Assembly: GCF_051020955.1 (NCBI RefSeq)
Contig: NW_027476462.1
Location: 1-64,000 of the forward strand
Origin: Megalopta genalis
Lineage: Eukaryota > Arthropoda > Insecta > Hymenoptera > Halictidae
Reading direction: 5' to 3'
DNA length: 64,000 nt
Shown: piece by piece, positions 1-12,231 of the stretch
Numbering within the stretch: position 1 is the stretch's first letter
Layout of the letters: every line of letters starts with the position of its first letter
Translations under genes and position numbers: made by a program
Notes under the pieces: model-generated
Told to the model about the DNA's origin: nothing
The model's database searches: none
Seen by the model: only the letters and a program-made list of their open reading frames with translations

Positions 1-1002
1 AAGTCGCATTGATTTGAAGCTAAATCATGTGTTTCGCTTGGATTTGAAGCTAACACGCCTGTTTCACATGCTGTTGAAGCTAGATCATGTATACCACGAG
101 TATTTGAAGCAAAAAAAAATTGTTTCGGATGGATTTGAAGATAAGCCTTCTACTTCGCATTGATTTGAAGCTAAAACATTTGTTTCGCATGGATTTGAAG
201 ATAATTCTTCTACTTCGCATTGATTTGAAGCTAAATCATATGTATCGCGTGGATTTGAAGCTAACTCGTTTGTTTCGCCTGCATTTGAAGCTAGATCATT
301 TATATCACATGTATTTGAAGCTACACCATTTGATTCGTATGGATTTGTAGCTAAATCTTCTACTTCGCATTGATTTGAACAAAATTATGTCTTTCGCATG
401 TACTTGAGGCAAAGCCTTCTACTTCGCATTGATTTGAAGCTAAATCAAATGTATCGCATGGATTGAAGCTAACTCGTTTGTTTCGCATTCAGTTGAAGCT
501 ATATCACTTAGATTCGCAAGTATTTGAAGCTAAAACATTTGTTTCGCATGGATTTGAAGATAAGCCTTCTAGTTCGCATTGTTTTGAAGTTAACTCGATT
601 GTTTCGCCTGCATTTGAAGCTATATCACTTACATCGCAATTATCTCAAGATAAATCATTTGTTTCTCATGTATTTGTAGCTAAGCCTTCTACATCTCATT
701 GATTTGAAACTAGATCATGTGTTTCGCTAGGATTTGAAGCTAACTCGTTTGTTTCGCCTGCATTGGAAACTAAATCATGTATATCACAAGTATTTGAAGC
801 TAAAACGTTTGTCTCGCATGGGTTTGAATATAAGCCTTCCACTTCGCATTAATTGAAGCTAACTCGATTGTCCCGCCTTAATTTCAAGCTATATCACTTA
901 TATCGCAATTATCTGAAGATAAGTCATTTGTTTCGCATGTATTTAAAGCTATGCCTCTTACTTCGCATTGATTTGAAGCTAAATCATGTGTATCGCATGG
1001 AT

Positions 1003-2022
1003 TTGAAGCTAACTCGTTTGTTTCGCCTGCATTTGAAGATAAATCATGTATATCACGAGTATTTGAAGCTAAACCATTTGTTTCGGATGGATTCGAAGAT
1101 AAGCCTTCTACTTCGCATTGATATGAAGCTAAATCATGTGTATCGCATGGATTTGAAGCTGACTCGTCTGATTCGCCTGCATTTGAAGCTAAATCATCTA
1201 TATCACATGTATTTGAAGCTGACCCATTTGTTTCGCATGGGTTTGAAGATAAGCCTTCTACTTCGCTTTGATTTGAAGCTAAATCATGTGTATCGCATTG
1301 ATTTGAATCTAACTCGTTTGTTTCGCCTGCATTTGAAGCTGAATCATGTATATCCCCATCTATTTGAAGCTAAACCATTTGATCCGTATGGATTTGTAGC
1401 TAAATCTTCAACTGCGCATTGATTTTGAACAAAATTATGTCTTTCGCATGGACTTGAAGCTAAGCATTCTACTTCTCATTGATTTGATACAAGATCATGT
1501 GTTTCGCTAGGATTTGAAGCTAACTCGTTTGTTTCGCCTGCATTTGAAACTAAATCATGTATATCACGAGTATTTGAAGCTAAACCATTTGTTTCGGATG
1601 GATTCGAAGATAAGCCTTCTACTTCGCATTGATATGAAGCTAAATCATGTGTATCGCATGGATTTGAAGCTAACTCGTCTGATTCGCCTGCATTTGAAGC
1701 TAAATCATGTATATCACATGTATTTGAAGCTGACCCATTTGTTTCGCATGGGTTTGAAGGTAAGCCTTCTACTTCGCTTTGATTTGAAGCTAAATCATGT
1801 GTATCGCATGGATTTGAATCTAACTCGTTTGTTTCGCATGCATTTGAAGCTGAATCATGTATATCACAAGTATTTGAAGCTAAACCATTTGATTCGTATG
1901 GATTTGTAGCTAAATCTACAACTTCGCATTGATTTGAACAAAATTATGTCTTTCGCATGGACTTGGAGCTAAGCATTCTACTTCTCATTGATTTGATACT
2001 AGATCATGTGTTTCGCTAGGAT
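1003..2022. repeat. 510-bp higher-order repeat, two tandem copies
   Basis: Positions 1003-1513 and 1514-2022 repeat the same succession of about 17 monomers. Shared unusual details include monomers starting with GATATGAAGC and GGTTTGAAG, and a monomer with GATTTGTAGC followed by the GAACAAAATTATG variant. The spacing is 511 bp to the second copy and 509 bp to the next start, the difference being single-base indels. A third copy starts at 2023 but soon diverges. Copies differ at several bases, so this duplication is not very recent. Confidence 0.75.
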
Positions 2023-3149
2023 TTGAAGCTAACTCGTTTGTTTCGCCTGCATTTGAAGCTAAATCATGTATATCACAAGTATTTGAAGCTAAACCATTTG
2101 TTTCGCATGGATTTGAAGATAAGCCATCTACTTCGCATTGATTTGAAGCTAAATCATATGCTTCGCATGGATTTGAAGATAAGCCTTCTACTTCGCATTG
2201 ATTTGAACAAAATTATGTCTTTCGCATGGACTTGAAGCTAAGCCTTCTACTTCGCATTGATTTGAAGCTAGATCATGTGTTTCGCTTGGATTTGAAGCTA
2301 ACTCGTTTGTTTCGCCTCCATTTGAAGCTAAATCATGTATATCACGAGTATTTCAAGCTAAACCATTTGTTTCGGAAGAAATTTGAAGCTAAGCCTTCTA
2401 CTTCGCATTGATTTGAAGCTAGATCACGTATTTCGCTTGGATTTGAAGCTAACTCGTTTGTTTCGCCTACATTTGAAGCTAAATCATGTATATCACGAGT
2501 ATTTCAAGCTGAACCATTTGTATCGGATGGATTTGAAGCTAACCCTTCTACTTCGCATTGATTTGAAGCAAAATCATGTGTTTCGCTTGGATTTGAAGCT
2601 AACTCGTTTGGTTCGCCGGCATTTGAAGCTGAATCATTTATATTACAAGTATTTGAAGCTAAACCGTTTGTTTCGCATGGATTTGAAGATAAGCCTACTA
2701 CTTCGCATTGATTTGAAGCTAAAACATATGTATCGCATGGATTTGAAGCTAACTCGTTTGTTTCGCATTCAGTTAAAGCTATATCACTAAGATTCGCAAG
2801 TATTTGAAGTTAAACCATTTGTTTCGCATGGATTTGAATATAAGCCTTCTACTTCTCATTGATTTGGAACTAGATCATGTGTTTCGCTAGGATTTGAAGC
2901 TAACTCGTTTGTTTCGCCTGCATTTGAAGCTAAATCATGTATATCACGAGTATTTGAAGCTGAACCATTTGTTTCGCATGAATATTAAGCTAATCCATGT
3001 GTTTCGAATGAATTTGAAGCTATATCATGTGTTTAGCATGGATTGGAAGCTAACTCGTTTGATTGCATGCTGTTGAAGCATTTATATCACAAGTATTTGA
3101 AGCTAAACCATTTGTTTCGCATGGATTTGAAGGTAAGCCTTCTACTTCG

Positions 3150-4022
3150 CCTTGATTTGAAGCTAAATCATGTGTTTCGCATGGATATGAAGCTAACTCG
3201 TTCATTTCGCCTGCATTTGAAGCTAAATCATTTATATCACAAGTATTTGAATCTAAACCATTTGATTCGCATGTATTTGAAACTAAGCATTCTACTTCGC
3301 ATTGATTTGAAGCTAAATCATGTGTTTCACATGGATTTGAAGCTAACTCTTTTGTTTCGCATGCAGTTGAAGTTACATCATGTATAAAACAAGAATTTGA
3401 AGCTAAACTATTTGTTTCGCATGGATTTGAAGCTAAACAATGTGTTTCGAATGAATTTGAAGATAAATCATGTTTCGCATGGATTTGAAGCTAACTCGAT
3501 TGTTTCGCATTCAGTTGAAGCTATATCATGTATATCACAGGTATTTGAAGCAAAACCATTTGATTCGCATCGATTCGAAGATAAGCCTTCTACTTCGCAT
3601 TGATTTGAAGATAATTCATGTGTTTCTCTTGGATTTGAAGCTAACTCGTTTGCTTCGCTTGCAGTTGAAGCTAAATTATGTATATCACAAGTATTTGAAG
3701 CTAAACCATTTGATTGCTTCAGATTTGAAGATAAGCCTTCTACTTCGTACGAATTTGAAGCTAAATGATGTGTTTCTCTTGGATTTTACGCTACCTGGTT
3801 AGTTTCGCATGCAGTTGAAGCAAAATCATGTATATCACAAGTATATGAAACTAAACCATTTGCTTCGCTTGGATTTGAAACTAAGCCTTCTACTTCGCAT
3901 TGATTTGAAGCTAAATCGTGTGATTCGCATGGATTTGAAGCTAACTCGTTTGTTTCGCATGATGTTGAAGCTATATCATTTATATCACAAGTATTTGAAG
4001 CTAAATCATTTGTTTCGCATGG
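3150..4022. repeat. Segment of about 0.9 kb, copy 1
   Basis: This segment is repeated at a constant offset of 1,468 bp (copy 2) and again near 9.1-10.0 kb (copy 3). Diagnostic features are a monomer with TTTTACGCTACCTGG at about 3785, a monomer carrying ATTGCTTCAG near 3712, and a 28-bp monomer at about 3452-3479 in which TG is missing from the usual CATGTGTTTC. The 28-bp monomer is shared with copy 2 and absent from copy 3, which orders the duplications. After 4022 the flanking monomers differ from those after copy 2. Confidence 0.85.
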
Positions 4023-4037
4023 ATTCGAAGATAAGCC

Positions 4038-4673
4038 TTATACTTCGCATGAATTTGAAGCTAACTCGTTTGTTTTGCCTGCAGTTGAAGCTGAATCATG
4101 TATATCACATGTATTTGAAGCTAAACCATTTGATTCGTTTGGACTTGATGCTAAGCCTTCTACTTCGCATGGATTTGAAGCTAAATCATGCTTTTCGTTT
4201 GGATTTGAAACTAACTCGTTTGTTTCGCATGCAGTTGTAGCTAAATCATTTATATCACAAGTATTTGTAGCTAAATCATTTGATTCGCATGGATTTGAAG
4301 CTAAGCCTTCGACTTCGCATTGATTTGAAGCTAAATCATGTGTTTCTCTTGGATTTGAAGCTAACTCGTTTGTATCACCTGCATTTGAAGCTATAACATG
4401 TCTATCACAAGTATTTGAAGCTAAACCATTTATTTCGCATGGATTCGAAGATAAGCATTCTACTTCGCATTGATATGAAGCTAAAACATGTGTTTTGCAT
4501 GGATTTGATGCTAACTCGTTCATTTCGCCAGCATTTGAAGCTAAATCATTTATACCACAAGTATTTGAAGCTAAACCATTTGATTCGCATGTTTTTGAAA
4601 CTAAGCATTCTACTTGGCCTTGATTTGAAGCTAAATCATGTGTTTCGCATGGATATGAAGCTAACTCGTTCAT
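4038..4673 (-). other. Minus-strand open stretch of 211 codons in LASN-type frame
   Basis: A pure LASN-type frame: twenty-odd ten-residue repeats of the kind CETHDLASNP, CEVEGLASNP, CDIHDLASNA. Five repeats make a 50-residue super-repeat, mirroring the DNA pentamer. The Cys position is kept in most repeats and replaced by Gly, Ser, Arg or Asn in others. It starts and stops inside the array, with nothing promoter- or gene-like around it. Probably a by-product of the repeat. Confidence 0.5.
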
Positions 4674-5575
4674 TTCGCCTGCATTTGAAGCTAAATCATT
4701 TATATCACAAGTATTTGAATCTAAACCATTTGATTCGCATGTATTTGAAACTAAGCATTCTACTTCGCATTGATTTGAAGCTAAATCATGTGTTTCACAT
4801 GGATTTGAAGCTAACTCTTTTGTTTCGCATGCAGTTGAAGTTACATCATGTATAAAACAAGAATTTGAAGCTAAACTATTTGTTTCGCATGGATTTGAAG
4901 CTAAACAATGTGTTTCGAATGAATTTGAAGATAAATCATGTTTCGCATGGATTTGAAGCTAACTCGATTGTTTCGCATTCAGTTGAAGCTATATCATGTA
5001 TATCACAGGTATTTGAAGCAAAACCATTTGATTCGCATCGATTCGAAGATAAGCCTTCTACTTCGCATTGATTTGAAGATAATTCATGTGTTTCTCTTGG
5101 ATTTGAAGCTAACTCGTTTGCTTCGCTTGCAGTTGAAGCTAAATTATGTATATCACAAGTATTTGAAGCTAAACCATTTGATTGCTTCAGATTTGAAGAT
5201 AAGCCTTCTACTTCGTACGAATTTGAAGCTAAATGATGTGTTTCTCTTGGATTTTACGCTACCTGGTTAGTTTCGCATGCAGTTGAAGCAAAATCATGTA
5301 TATCACAAGTATATGAAACTAAACCATTTGCTTCGCTTGGATTTGAAACTAAGCCTTCTACTTCGCATTGATTTGAAGCTAAATCGTGTGATTCGCATGG
5401 ATTTGAAGCTAACTCGTTTGTTTCGCATGATGTTGAAGCTATATCATTTATATCACAAATATTTGAAGCTAAATCATTTGTTTCGCATGGATTTGAAGCT
5501 ATACCTTCTACATCACATTGATTTGCTGCTAAATCATGTGTTTCGTATGGATTTGGAAGATAAACCTTCTACTTC
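4618..5575. repeat. Segment of about 0.9 kb, copy 2
   Basis: Matches copy 1 (3150-4022) over 4618-5490, including the 2-bp deletion (here about 4938) and the TTTTACGCTACCTGG monomer (about 5252). From about 5490 to 5575 it continues to match copy 3 instead, with a monomer carrying ATACCTTCTACATCAC. It therefore bridges the other two copies. Copy 1 and copy 2 look nearly identical by eye. Confidence 0.85.
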
Positions 5576-6046
5576 GCATTGATTTGAAGCAGAAACATGT
5601 GTTTCGCACGGATTTGAAGCTAACTCGTTTGTTTTGCCTGCAGTTGAAGCTGAATCATGTATATCACATGTATTTGAAGCTAAACCATTTGATTCGTTTG
5701 GACTTGATGCTAAGCCTTCTACTTCGCATTAATTTGAAGCTAAATCATGTGATTCGCGTGAATTTGATGCTAACTCGTTTGTTTCGCATGCAGTTGAAGC
5801 TGAATCATGTATATCACATGTATTTGAAGCTAAATCATTTGATTCGCATGGATTTGAAGCTAAGCCTTCGACTTCGCATTGATTTGAAGCTAAATCATGT
5901 GTTTCTCTTGGATTTGAAGCTAACTCGTTTGTTTCACCTGCAGTTGAAGCTATATCATGTCTATCACATGTATTTGAAGCTAAACCATTTGATTCGCATG
6001 TATTCGAAGATAAGCATTCTACTTCGCATTGATATGAAGCTAAAAC

Positions 6047-6640
6047 ATGTGTTTCTCTTGGATTTGAAGCTAACTCGTTTGCTTCGCTTGCAGTTGAAGC
6101 TAAATTATGTATATCACAAGTATTTGAAGCTAAACCATTTGATTGCTTCAGATTTGAAGATAAGCCTTCTACTTCGCACGAATTTGAAGCTAAATGATGT
6201 GTTTCTCTTGGATTTTACGCTACCTGGTTAGTTTCGCATGCAGTTGAAGCAAAATCATGTATATCACAGGTATATGAAACTAAACCATTTGCTTCGCTTG
6301 GATTTGAAACTAAGCCTTCTACTTCGCATTGATTTGAAGCTAAATCGTGTGATTCGCATGGATTTGAAGCTAACTCGTTTGTTTCGCATGATGTTGAAGC
6401 TATGTCATTTATATCACAAGTATTTGAAGCTAAACCATTTGTTTCGCATGGATTCGAAGATAAGCCTTATACTTCGCATGAATTTGAAGCTAAATGATGT
6501 GTTTCGCACGGATTTGAAGCTAACTCGTTTGTTTTGCCTGCAGTTGAAGCTGAATCATGTATATCACATGTATTTGAAGCTAAACCATTTGATTCGTTTG
6601 GACTTGATGCTAAGCCTTCTACTTCGCATGGATTTGAAGC
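6047..6640. repeat. Partial copy of the 0.9-kb segment
   Basis: Repeats the right-hand part of the 0.9-kb segment, with the TTTTACGCTACCTGG monomer at about 6213 (offset 961 bp from copy 2). Beyond it, monomers at about 6425-6640 match 3985-4170 next to copy 1, with an extra monomer containing AAATGATGTG. It ends at the switch from family I to family II near 6630. Confidence 0.75.
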
Positions 6641-8890
6641 TAAACCTTCAACGTCGCATTGATTTGCAGCTAAATAATGTGTTTCGCATGGATCTGAAGC
6701 TAACTCGTTTGTTTCGTCTGCATTTGATGCTTTATCACTTATACCGCAAGTATCTGAAGCTAAATCATTTGGTTCGCATGGATTTGAAGCTAAACCTTCT
6801 AAATCGCATGAATTTTAAGCTAAATCATGTGTTCCGCATTGATTTGAAGCTAACTCGTTTGTTTCGTCTGCACTTGAAGCAATATCACATATATCGCTAG
6901 TATCTGAAGATAAATCATTTGTTTCGCATGGATTTGACGCTAAACCTTCTACATCGCATTGATTTGCAGCATAATCATGTGTTTCTCTTGGATTTGAAGC
7001 TAACTCGTTTGTTTCGTCTGCATTTGAAGCTATGTCACTTATGTCGCAAGTATCTGAAGCTAAGTCATTGGTTTCGTATGGATTTGAAGCTAAACCTTCT
7101 ACATCGCATTGATTTGCAGCTAAATCATGTGTTTCGCATGGATTTGAAGCTAACTCGTTTGTTTCGCATGCAGTTGGAGCTATATGACATATATCGCAAT
7201 TATCTGAAGCTAAATCATTGGTTTCGCATGGATTTGAAGCTAAACCTTCGACATCGCATTGATTTGCTGTTAAATCATGTGTTTTGCATGGATTTGAAGC
7301 TATCTCGTTTGTTTCCCTTACATTTGAAGCTATATCACTTATATCGCAATTATCTGATGCTAAATCATTAGTTTCGCATGGATTTGAAGCTTACTTGTTT
7401 GTTTCCCCTGCATTTGAAGCTATAACACTTATATCGCAAGTATGTGATGCTAAATCATTTGTTTCGCATGCATTTGAAGCTAAACCATCTAAATCGCATT
7501 GATTTCAAGCTACATCATTTGTTTCGCATGGACTTGCAGCTAACTCTTTTGTTTCCCCTTCATTTTAAGCTATATCAATTATATCACAAGTATCTCATGC
7601 TTAATCATTTGTTTCGCATGGATTTGAAGCTAAACCTTCAACATCGCATTGATTTGCAGCTAAATCCTGTGTTTCGCATGGATTTGAAGCTTACTCGTCC
7701 TTTTCGTCTGCATTTGAAGCTATATCACTTATATCCCGAGTGTTTGAAGCTAAATCAGTTGTTTCGCATGGAATCGAAGCTATACCTTCTACATCGCATT
7801 GATTTGAAGCTAAATCATGTGTTTCGCTTGTATATGAAGCTAACTCGTTTGTTTCGCCTGCACTTGAATCTATATCACTTATATCGCAAGTATATGAAGC
7901 TAAATCAGTTGTTCCGCATGGATTAGAAGCTAAGCCTTCTACTTCGCATTGATTTGCTTCTAAATCATGTGTGTCGCATGGATTTGAAGCTAACTCGTTT
8001 GTTGCGCATGCAGATGGATCTAAATAACGTATATCCTAAGCATTTGTAGCTAAACCATCTGTTTCGTATGGATTTGAAGCTAATCCTTCTACTTCGAATT
8101 GATTTGTAGCTAAATCACGTGTATCGCATGGATTTTGAAGCTAATTCTTTTGTGTTCCCTACATTTGAAGCTATATCACTTATATCGCAAGTATCTGAAC
8201 CTAAATCATTTGTTTCGCATGGAGTTGTAGCTAAACCTTCTACATCGCATTGATTTGCTTCTAAATCATGTGTCTCGCATGGATTTGAAGCTAACTCGTT
8301 TGTTGCGCATGCAAATGGATCTAAATAACGTATATCCTAAGCATTTGTAGCTAAACCATCTGTTTCCAATGGATTTGAAGCTAAACCTTCTACATCGCAT
8401 TGTATTGAAGCTTAATCATGTGTTTCACTTGGATTTGAAGCTAAACCTTCTACATCGCATTGCTGTGAATCTAAATCATGTGTTTTGCATGGATTTGAGG
8501 CTAACCCGTTTGTTTCCCCTGCATTTGAAGCTATATCACTTATATCGCAAGTTCATGTGCTAAATCATGTGTTTCGCTTTGACTTGAAGCTATACCTTCT
8601 ACATCGCATTGATTTGCAGCTAAATCATGTGTTTCGCATGGATTTGATTCTTACTCGTTTGTTTCGTCTGCACTTGAAGCAATATCACTTATATCGCTAG
8701 TATCTGAAGCTAAACCTTCTTCATTGCATTGATTTGCAGCTAAATCATGTGTTTCGCATGGATTTGAGGCTAACTCGTTTGTTTCCCCTGCATTTGAAGC
8801 TATAACACTTATATCGCAAGTATCTGATGCTAAATCATTTGTTTCGCATGCATTTGAAGCTAAACCTTCTAAATCGCATTGATTTCAAGC
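6630..8890. repeat. Family II satellite block
   Basis: At about 6630 the array changes from family I to family II. A monomers now read CTAAACCTTCTACATCG, D monomers TATATCACTTATATCG, E monomers start TATCTGAAGC, and B monomers often start GATTTGCAGC. The block includes two similar runs with the unusual monomers GCAGATGG/GCAAATGG followed by AAATAACGTATATCC near 8010-8040 and 8310-8340. It also has an early 29-bp GTTCATGTGC monomer at about 8551. It switches back to family I at about 8880-8940. No gene is seen. Confidence 0.8.
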
Positions 8891-11225
8891 TATATCATGT
8901 GTTTCGCATGGATTTGAAGCTAACTCGTTTGTTTCGCCAGCATTTGAAGCTAAATGATGTATATCACGAGTATTTGAAGCTAAACCATTTGATTCGGATG
9001 GATTTGAAGATAAGCCTTCTACTTCGCATTGATTTGCAGCAAAATTATGTCTTTCGCATGGACTTGAAGCTAAGCCTTCTACTTCGCATTGATTTGAAGC
9101 TAGATCATGTGTTTCGCTAGGATTTGAAGCTAACTCGTTCATTTCGCCTGCATTTGAAGCTAAATCATTTATATCACAAGTATTTGAATCTAAACCATTT
9201 GATTCGCATGTATTTGAAACTAAGCATTCTACTTCGCATTGATTTGAAGCTAAATCATGTGTTTCACATGGATTTGAAGCTAACTCTTTTGTTTCGCATG
9301 CAGTTGAAGTTAAATCATGTATAAAACAAGAATTTGAAGCTAAACTATTTGTTTCGCATGGATTTGAAGCTAAACAATGTGTTTCGAATGAATTTGAAGA
9401 TAAATCATGTGTTTCGCATGGATTTGGAGCTAACTCGATTGTTTCGCATTCAGTTGAAGCTATATCATGTATATCACAGGTATTTGAAGCTAAACCATTT
9501 GATTCGCATCGATTTGAAGATAAGCCTTCTACTTCGCATTGATTTGAAGATAATTCATGTGTTTCTCTTGGATTTGAAGCTAACTCGTTTGCTTCGCTTG
9601 CAGTTGAAGCTAAATTATGTATATCACAAGTATTTGAAGCTAAACCATTTGATTGCTTCAGATTTGAAGATAAGTCTTCTACTTCGCACGAATTTGAAGC
9701 TAAATGATGTGTTTCTCTTGGATTTTACGCTACCTGGTTAGTTTCGCATGCAGTTGAAGCAAAATCATGTATATCACAGGTATATGAAACTAAACCATTT
9801 GCATCGCTTGGATTTGAAACTAAGCCTTCTACTTCGCATTGATTTGAAGCTAAATCGTGTGATTCGCATGGATTTGAAGCTAACTCGTTTGTTTCGCATG
9901 ATGTTGAAGCTATATCATTTATATCACAAGTATTTGAAGCTAAATCATTTGTTTCGCATGGATTTGAAGCTATACCTTCTACATCACATTGATTTGCTGC
10001 TAAATCACGTGTTTCGCATGGATTTGTAAGGTAAACCTTCTACTTCGCATTGATTTGAAGCTAAATCATGTGTATCGCATGGATTTGAAGCTAACTCGTT
10101 TGCTTCGTCTGCATTTGAAGCTCAATCATGTATATCACAAGTATTTGAAGCTAAACCATTTGATTCGCATGAATAATAAGGTGAACCATGTGTATCGAAT
10201 GAATTTGAGGCTATATCATGTGTTTCGAATGGATTTGAAGCTAACTCGTTTGTTTCGCATGCAGTTGAAGCTAAATCATGTATAAAACAGGAATTTGAAG
10301 CTAAACTATTTGTTTCGCATGAATTTGAAGCTGAATAATGTGTTTCGAATGAAATTGAAGCTAAATCATATGTTTCGCACGGATTTGAAGCTAACTCGTT
10401 TGTTTTGCCTGCAGTTGAAGCTGAATCACGTATATCACATGTATTTGAAGCTAAACCATTTGATTCGTTTGGACTTGACGCTAAGCCTTCTACTTCGCAT
10501 TAATTTGAAGCTAAATCATGTGATTCGCGTGGATTTGATGCTAACTCGTTTGTTTCGCATGCAGTTGAAGCTGAATCATGTATATCACATGTATTTGAAG
10601 CTAAATCATTTGATTCGCATGGTCTTGAAGCTAAGCCTTCGACTTCGCATTGATTTGAAGCTAAATCATGTGTTTCTCTTGGATTTGAAGCTAACTCGTT
10701 TGTTTCACCTGCATTTGAAGCTAAATCCTGTATATCACAAGTATTTGAAGCTAAACCAGTTGTTTCGCATAGATTTGAAGATAAGCCTTCTAGTTCGCAT
10801 TGATTTGAAGCAAAACAATGTGTTTCGCTTGGATTTGAAGCTAACTCGTTTGTTTCGCCTGCATTTGAAGCTGAATCATTTATATAACAAGTATATGAAG
10901 CTAAACCATTTGTTTCGCATGGATTTGAAGATAAGCCTTCTAGTTCGCATTGTTTTGAAGTTAACTCGATTGTTTCGCCTACATTTGAAGCTAAATCATG
11001 AATATCACGAGTATTTGAAGCTAATCCATTTGTTTCGGATGGATTTGAAGGTAAGCCTTCTACTTCGCATTTAGTTGTAGCAAAATTATGTCTTTCGCAT
11101 GGACTTGAAGCTAAGCCTTCTACTTCGCATTGATTTGAAGGTAGATCGTGTGTTTCGCTTGGATTTGAAGCTTACTCGTTTGTTTCGCCTGCATTTGAAG
11201 CTTAATCATGTATATCACGAGTATT
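8890..11225. repeat. Family I satellite block 2
   Basis: Monomers revert to family I (ATGTATATCACAAG, GATAAGCCTTC). The block contains copy 3 of the 0.9-kb segment and, from about 10380, a run resembling 5600-5950 (monomers with TTGTTTTGCCTG and GACTTGA followed by TGCTAAG or CGCTAAG). The right edge is near 11225, where CTAAACCTTCTACATCG monomers begin. No gene is seen. Confidence 0.8.
9126..10044. repeat. Segment of about 0.9 kb, copy 3
   Basis: Matches copy 2 at an offset of 4,469 bp up to about 9395 and 4,471 bp after it, because copy 3 keeps the intact 30-bp monomer where copies 1 and 2 lack two bases. It carries the TTTTACGCTACCTGG monomer at about 9723 and the ATACCTTCTACATCAC monomer at about 9970. 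It appears to represent the older arrangement. Confidence 0.85.
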
Positions 11226-11255
11226 TGGAGCTAAATCATTTGTTTCGCATGCATT

Positions 11256-12231
11256 TGAAGCTAAACCTTCTACATCGCATTGATTTGCAGCTAAATCATG
11301 TGTTTCGCACGAATTTGAAGCTAATAGATGTGTTTCGCATTAATTTTAAGCTAAATCATTTGTTACGTATGGAATTGAAGCTAACTGGTTTGTTACGCCT
11401 GCATTTGAAGCTATATAGCATATATCCCAACTGTTCGAAGCTCAATCATTTGTTTCGCATGGATTTGAAGCTAACTCGTTTGTTGCGCATGAAGTTGAAT
11501 CTAAATAACGTATATCACAAGTATCTGAATCTAAAGTATTTGTTTGGCATGGATTTGAAACTAATCCACGTGTATCGCATGAGTTTTAATCTAAATCATG
11601 TGTTCCGCATGGATTTGAAGCTAACTCGTTTGTTTCGACTGCACTTGAAGCAATATCGCTTATATCGCTAGTATCTGAAGCTGTAATCATTTGTTTCGCA
11701 TGGATCTGAAGCTAACTCGTTTGTTTCGTCTGCATTTGAAGCTATATCACTTATATCCCAAGTGTTTGAAGCTAAATCATTTGTTTCGCATGGATTTGAA
11801 GCTAAACCTTCTACATCGCATTGATTTGCAGCTAAATCATGTGTTTCGCACGAATTTGAAGCTAATAGATCTGTTTCGCATTAATTTTAAGCTAAATCAT
11901 TTGTTACGTATGGAATTGAAGCTAACTGGTTTGTTACGCCTGCATTTGAAGCTATATAGCCTATATCCCAACTGTTCGAAGTTCAATCATTTGTTTCGCA
12001 TGGATTTGAAGCTAACTCGTTTGTTGCGCATGAAGTTGAATCTAAATAACGTATATCACAAGTATCTGAATCTAAAGTATTTGTTTGGCATGGATTTGAA
12101 ACTAATCCACATGTATCGCATGAGTTTTAAGCTAAATCATGTGTTCCGCATGGATTTGAAGCTAACTCGTTTGTTTCGACTGCACTTGAAGCAATATCGC
12201 TTATATCGCTAGTATCTGAAGCTGTAATCAT
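11256..12231. repeat. 541-bp higher-order repeat, first cluster
   Basis: A 541-bp unit lies between two identical 31-bp monomers containing GCTGTAATC at about 11680 and 12221. The part from 11256 to 11680 is an earlier, left-truncated copy. The unit includes five divergent monomers in a row, with AATAGATGTG, TAATTTTAAGC, TGTTACGTATGG, AACTGGTTTG and TATATAGCCTATATCC. Its length is 18 monomers plus one base, the extra base coming from the 31-bp monomer. Confidence 0.85.

Larger units (their letters stand above)
1..6630. repeat. Family I satellite block 1
   Basis: Here the pentamer is of family I. A monomers carry GATAAGCCTTCTACTTCG, B monomers often end GTGTATCGCATG, D monomers carry ATGTATATCACAAG, and E monomers carry AAACCATTTG. 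A 29-bp variant with GAACAAAATTATGTC, followed by a monomer starting GACTTGAAGC, is inserted at about 372, 1930 and 2202; at about 1427 the same variant is 30 bp. A few family II-like D monomers (TATATCACTTA) appear near 625 and 890, so the block is itself mixed. A run of nine A at 111-119 lies inside a 31-bp monomer. No gene is present. Open frames in this block are short and broken by indels. Confidence 0.85.

Noticed and set aside
111..119. Run of nine A as a poly(A) tail or insertion mark
   Set aside because: It lies inside a normal monomer and lengthens it by only one base (31 bp), so simple slippage or a sequencing error explains it.
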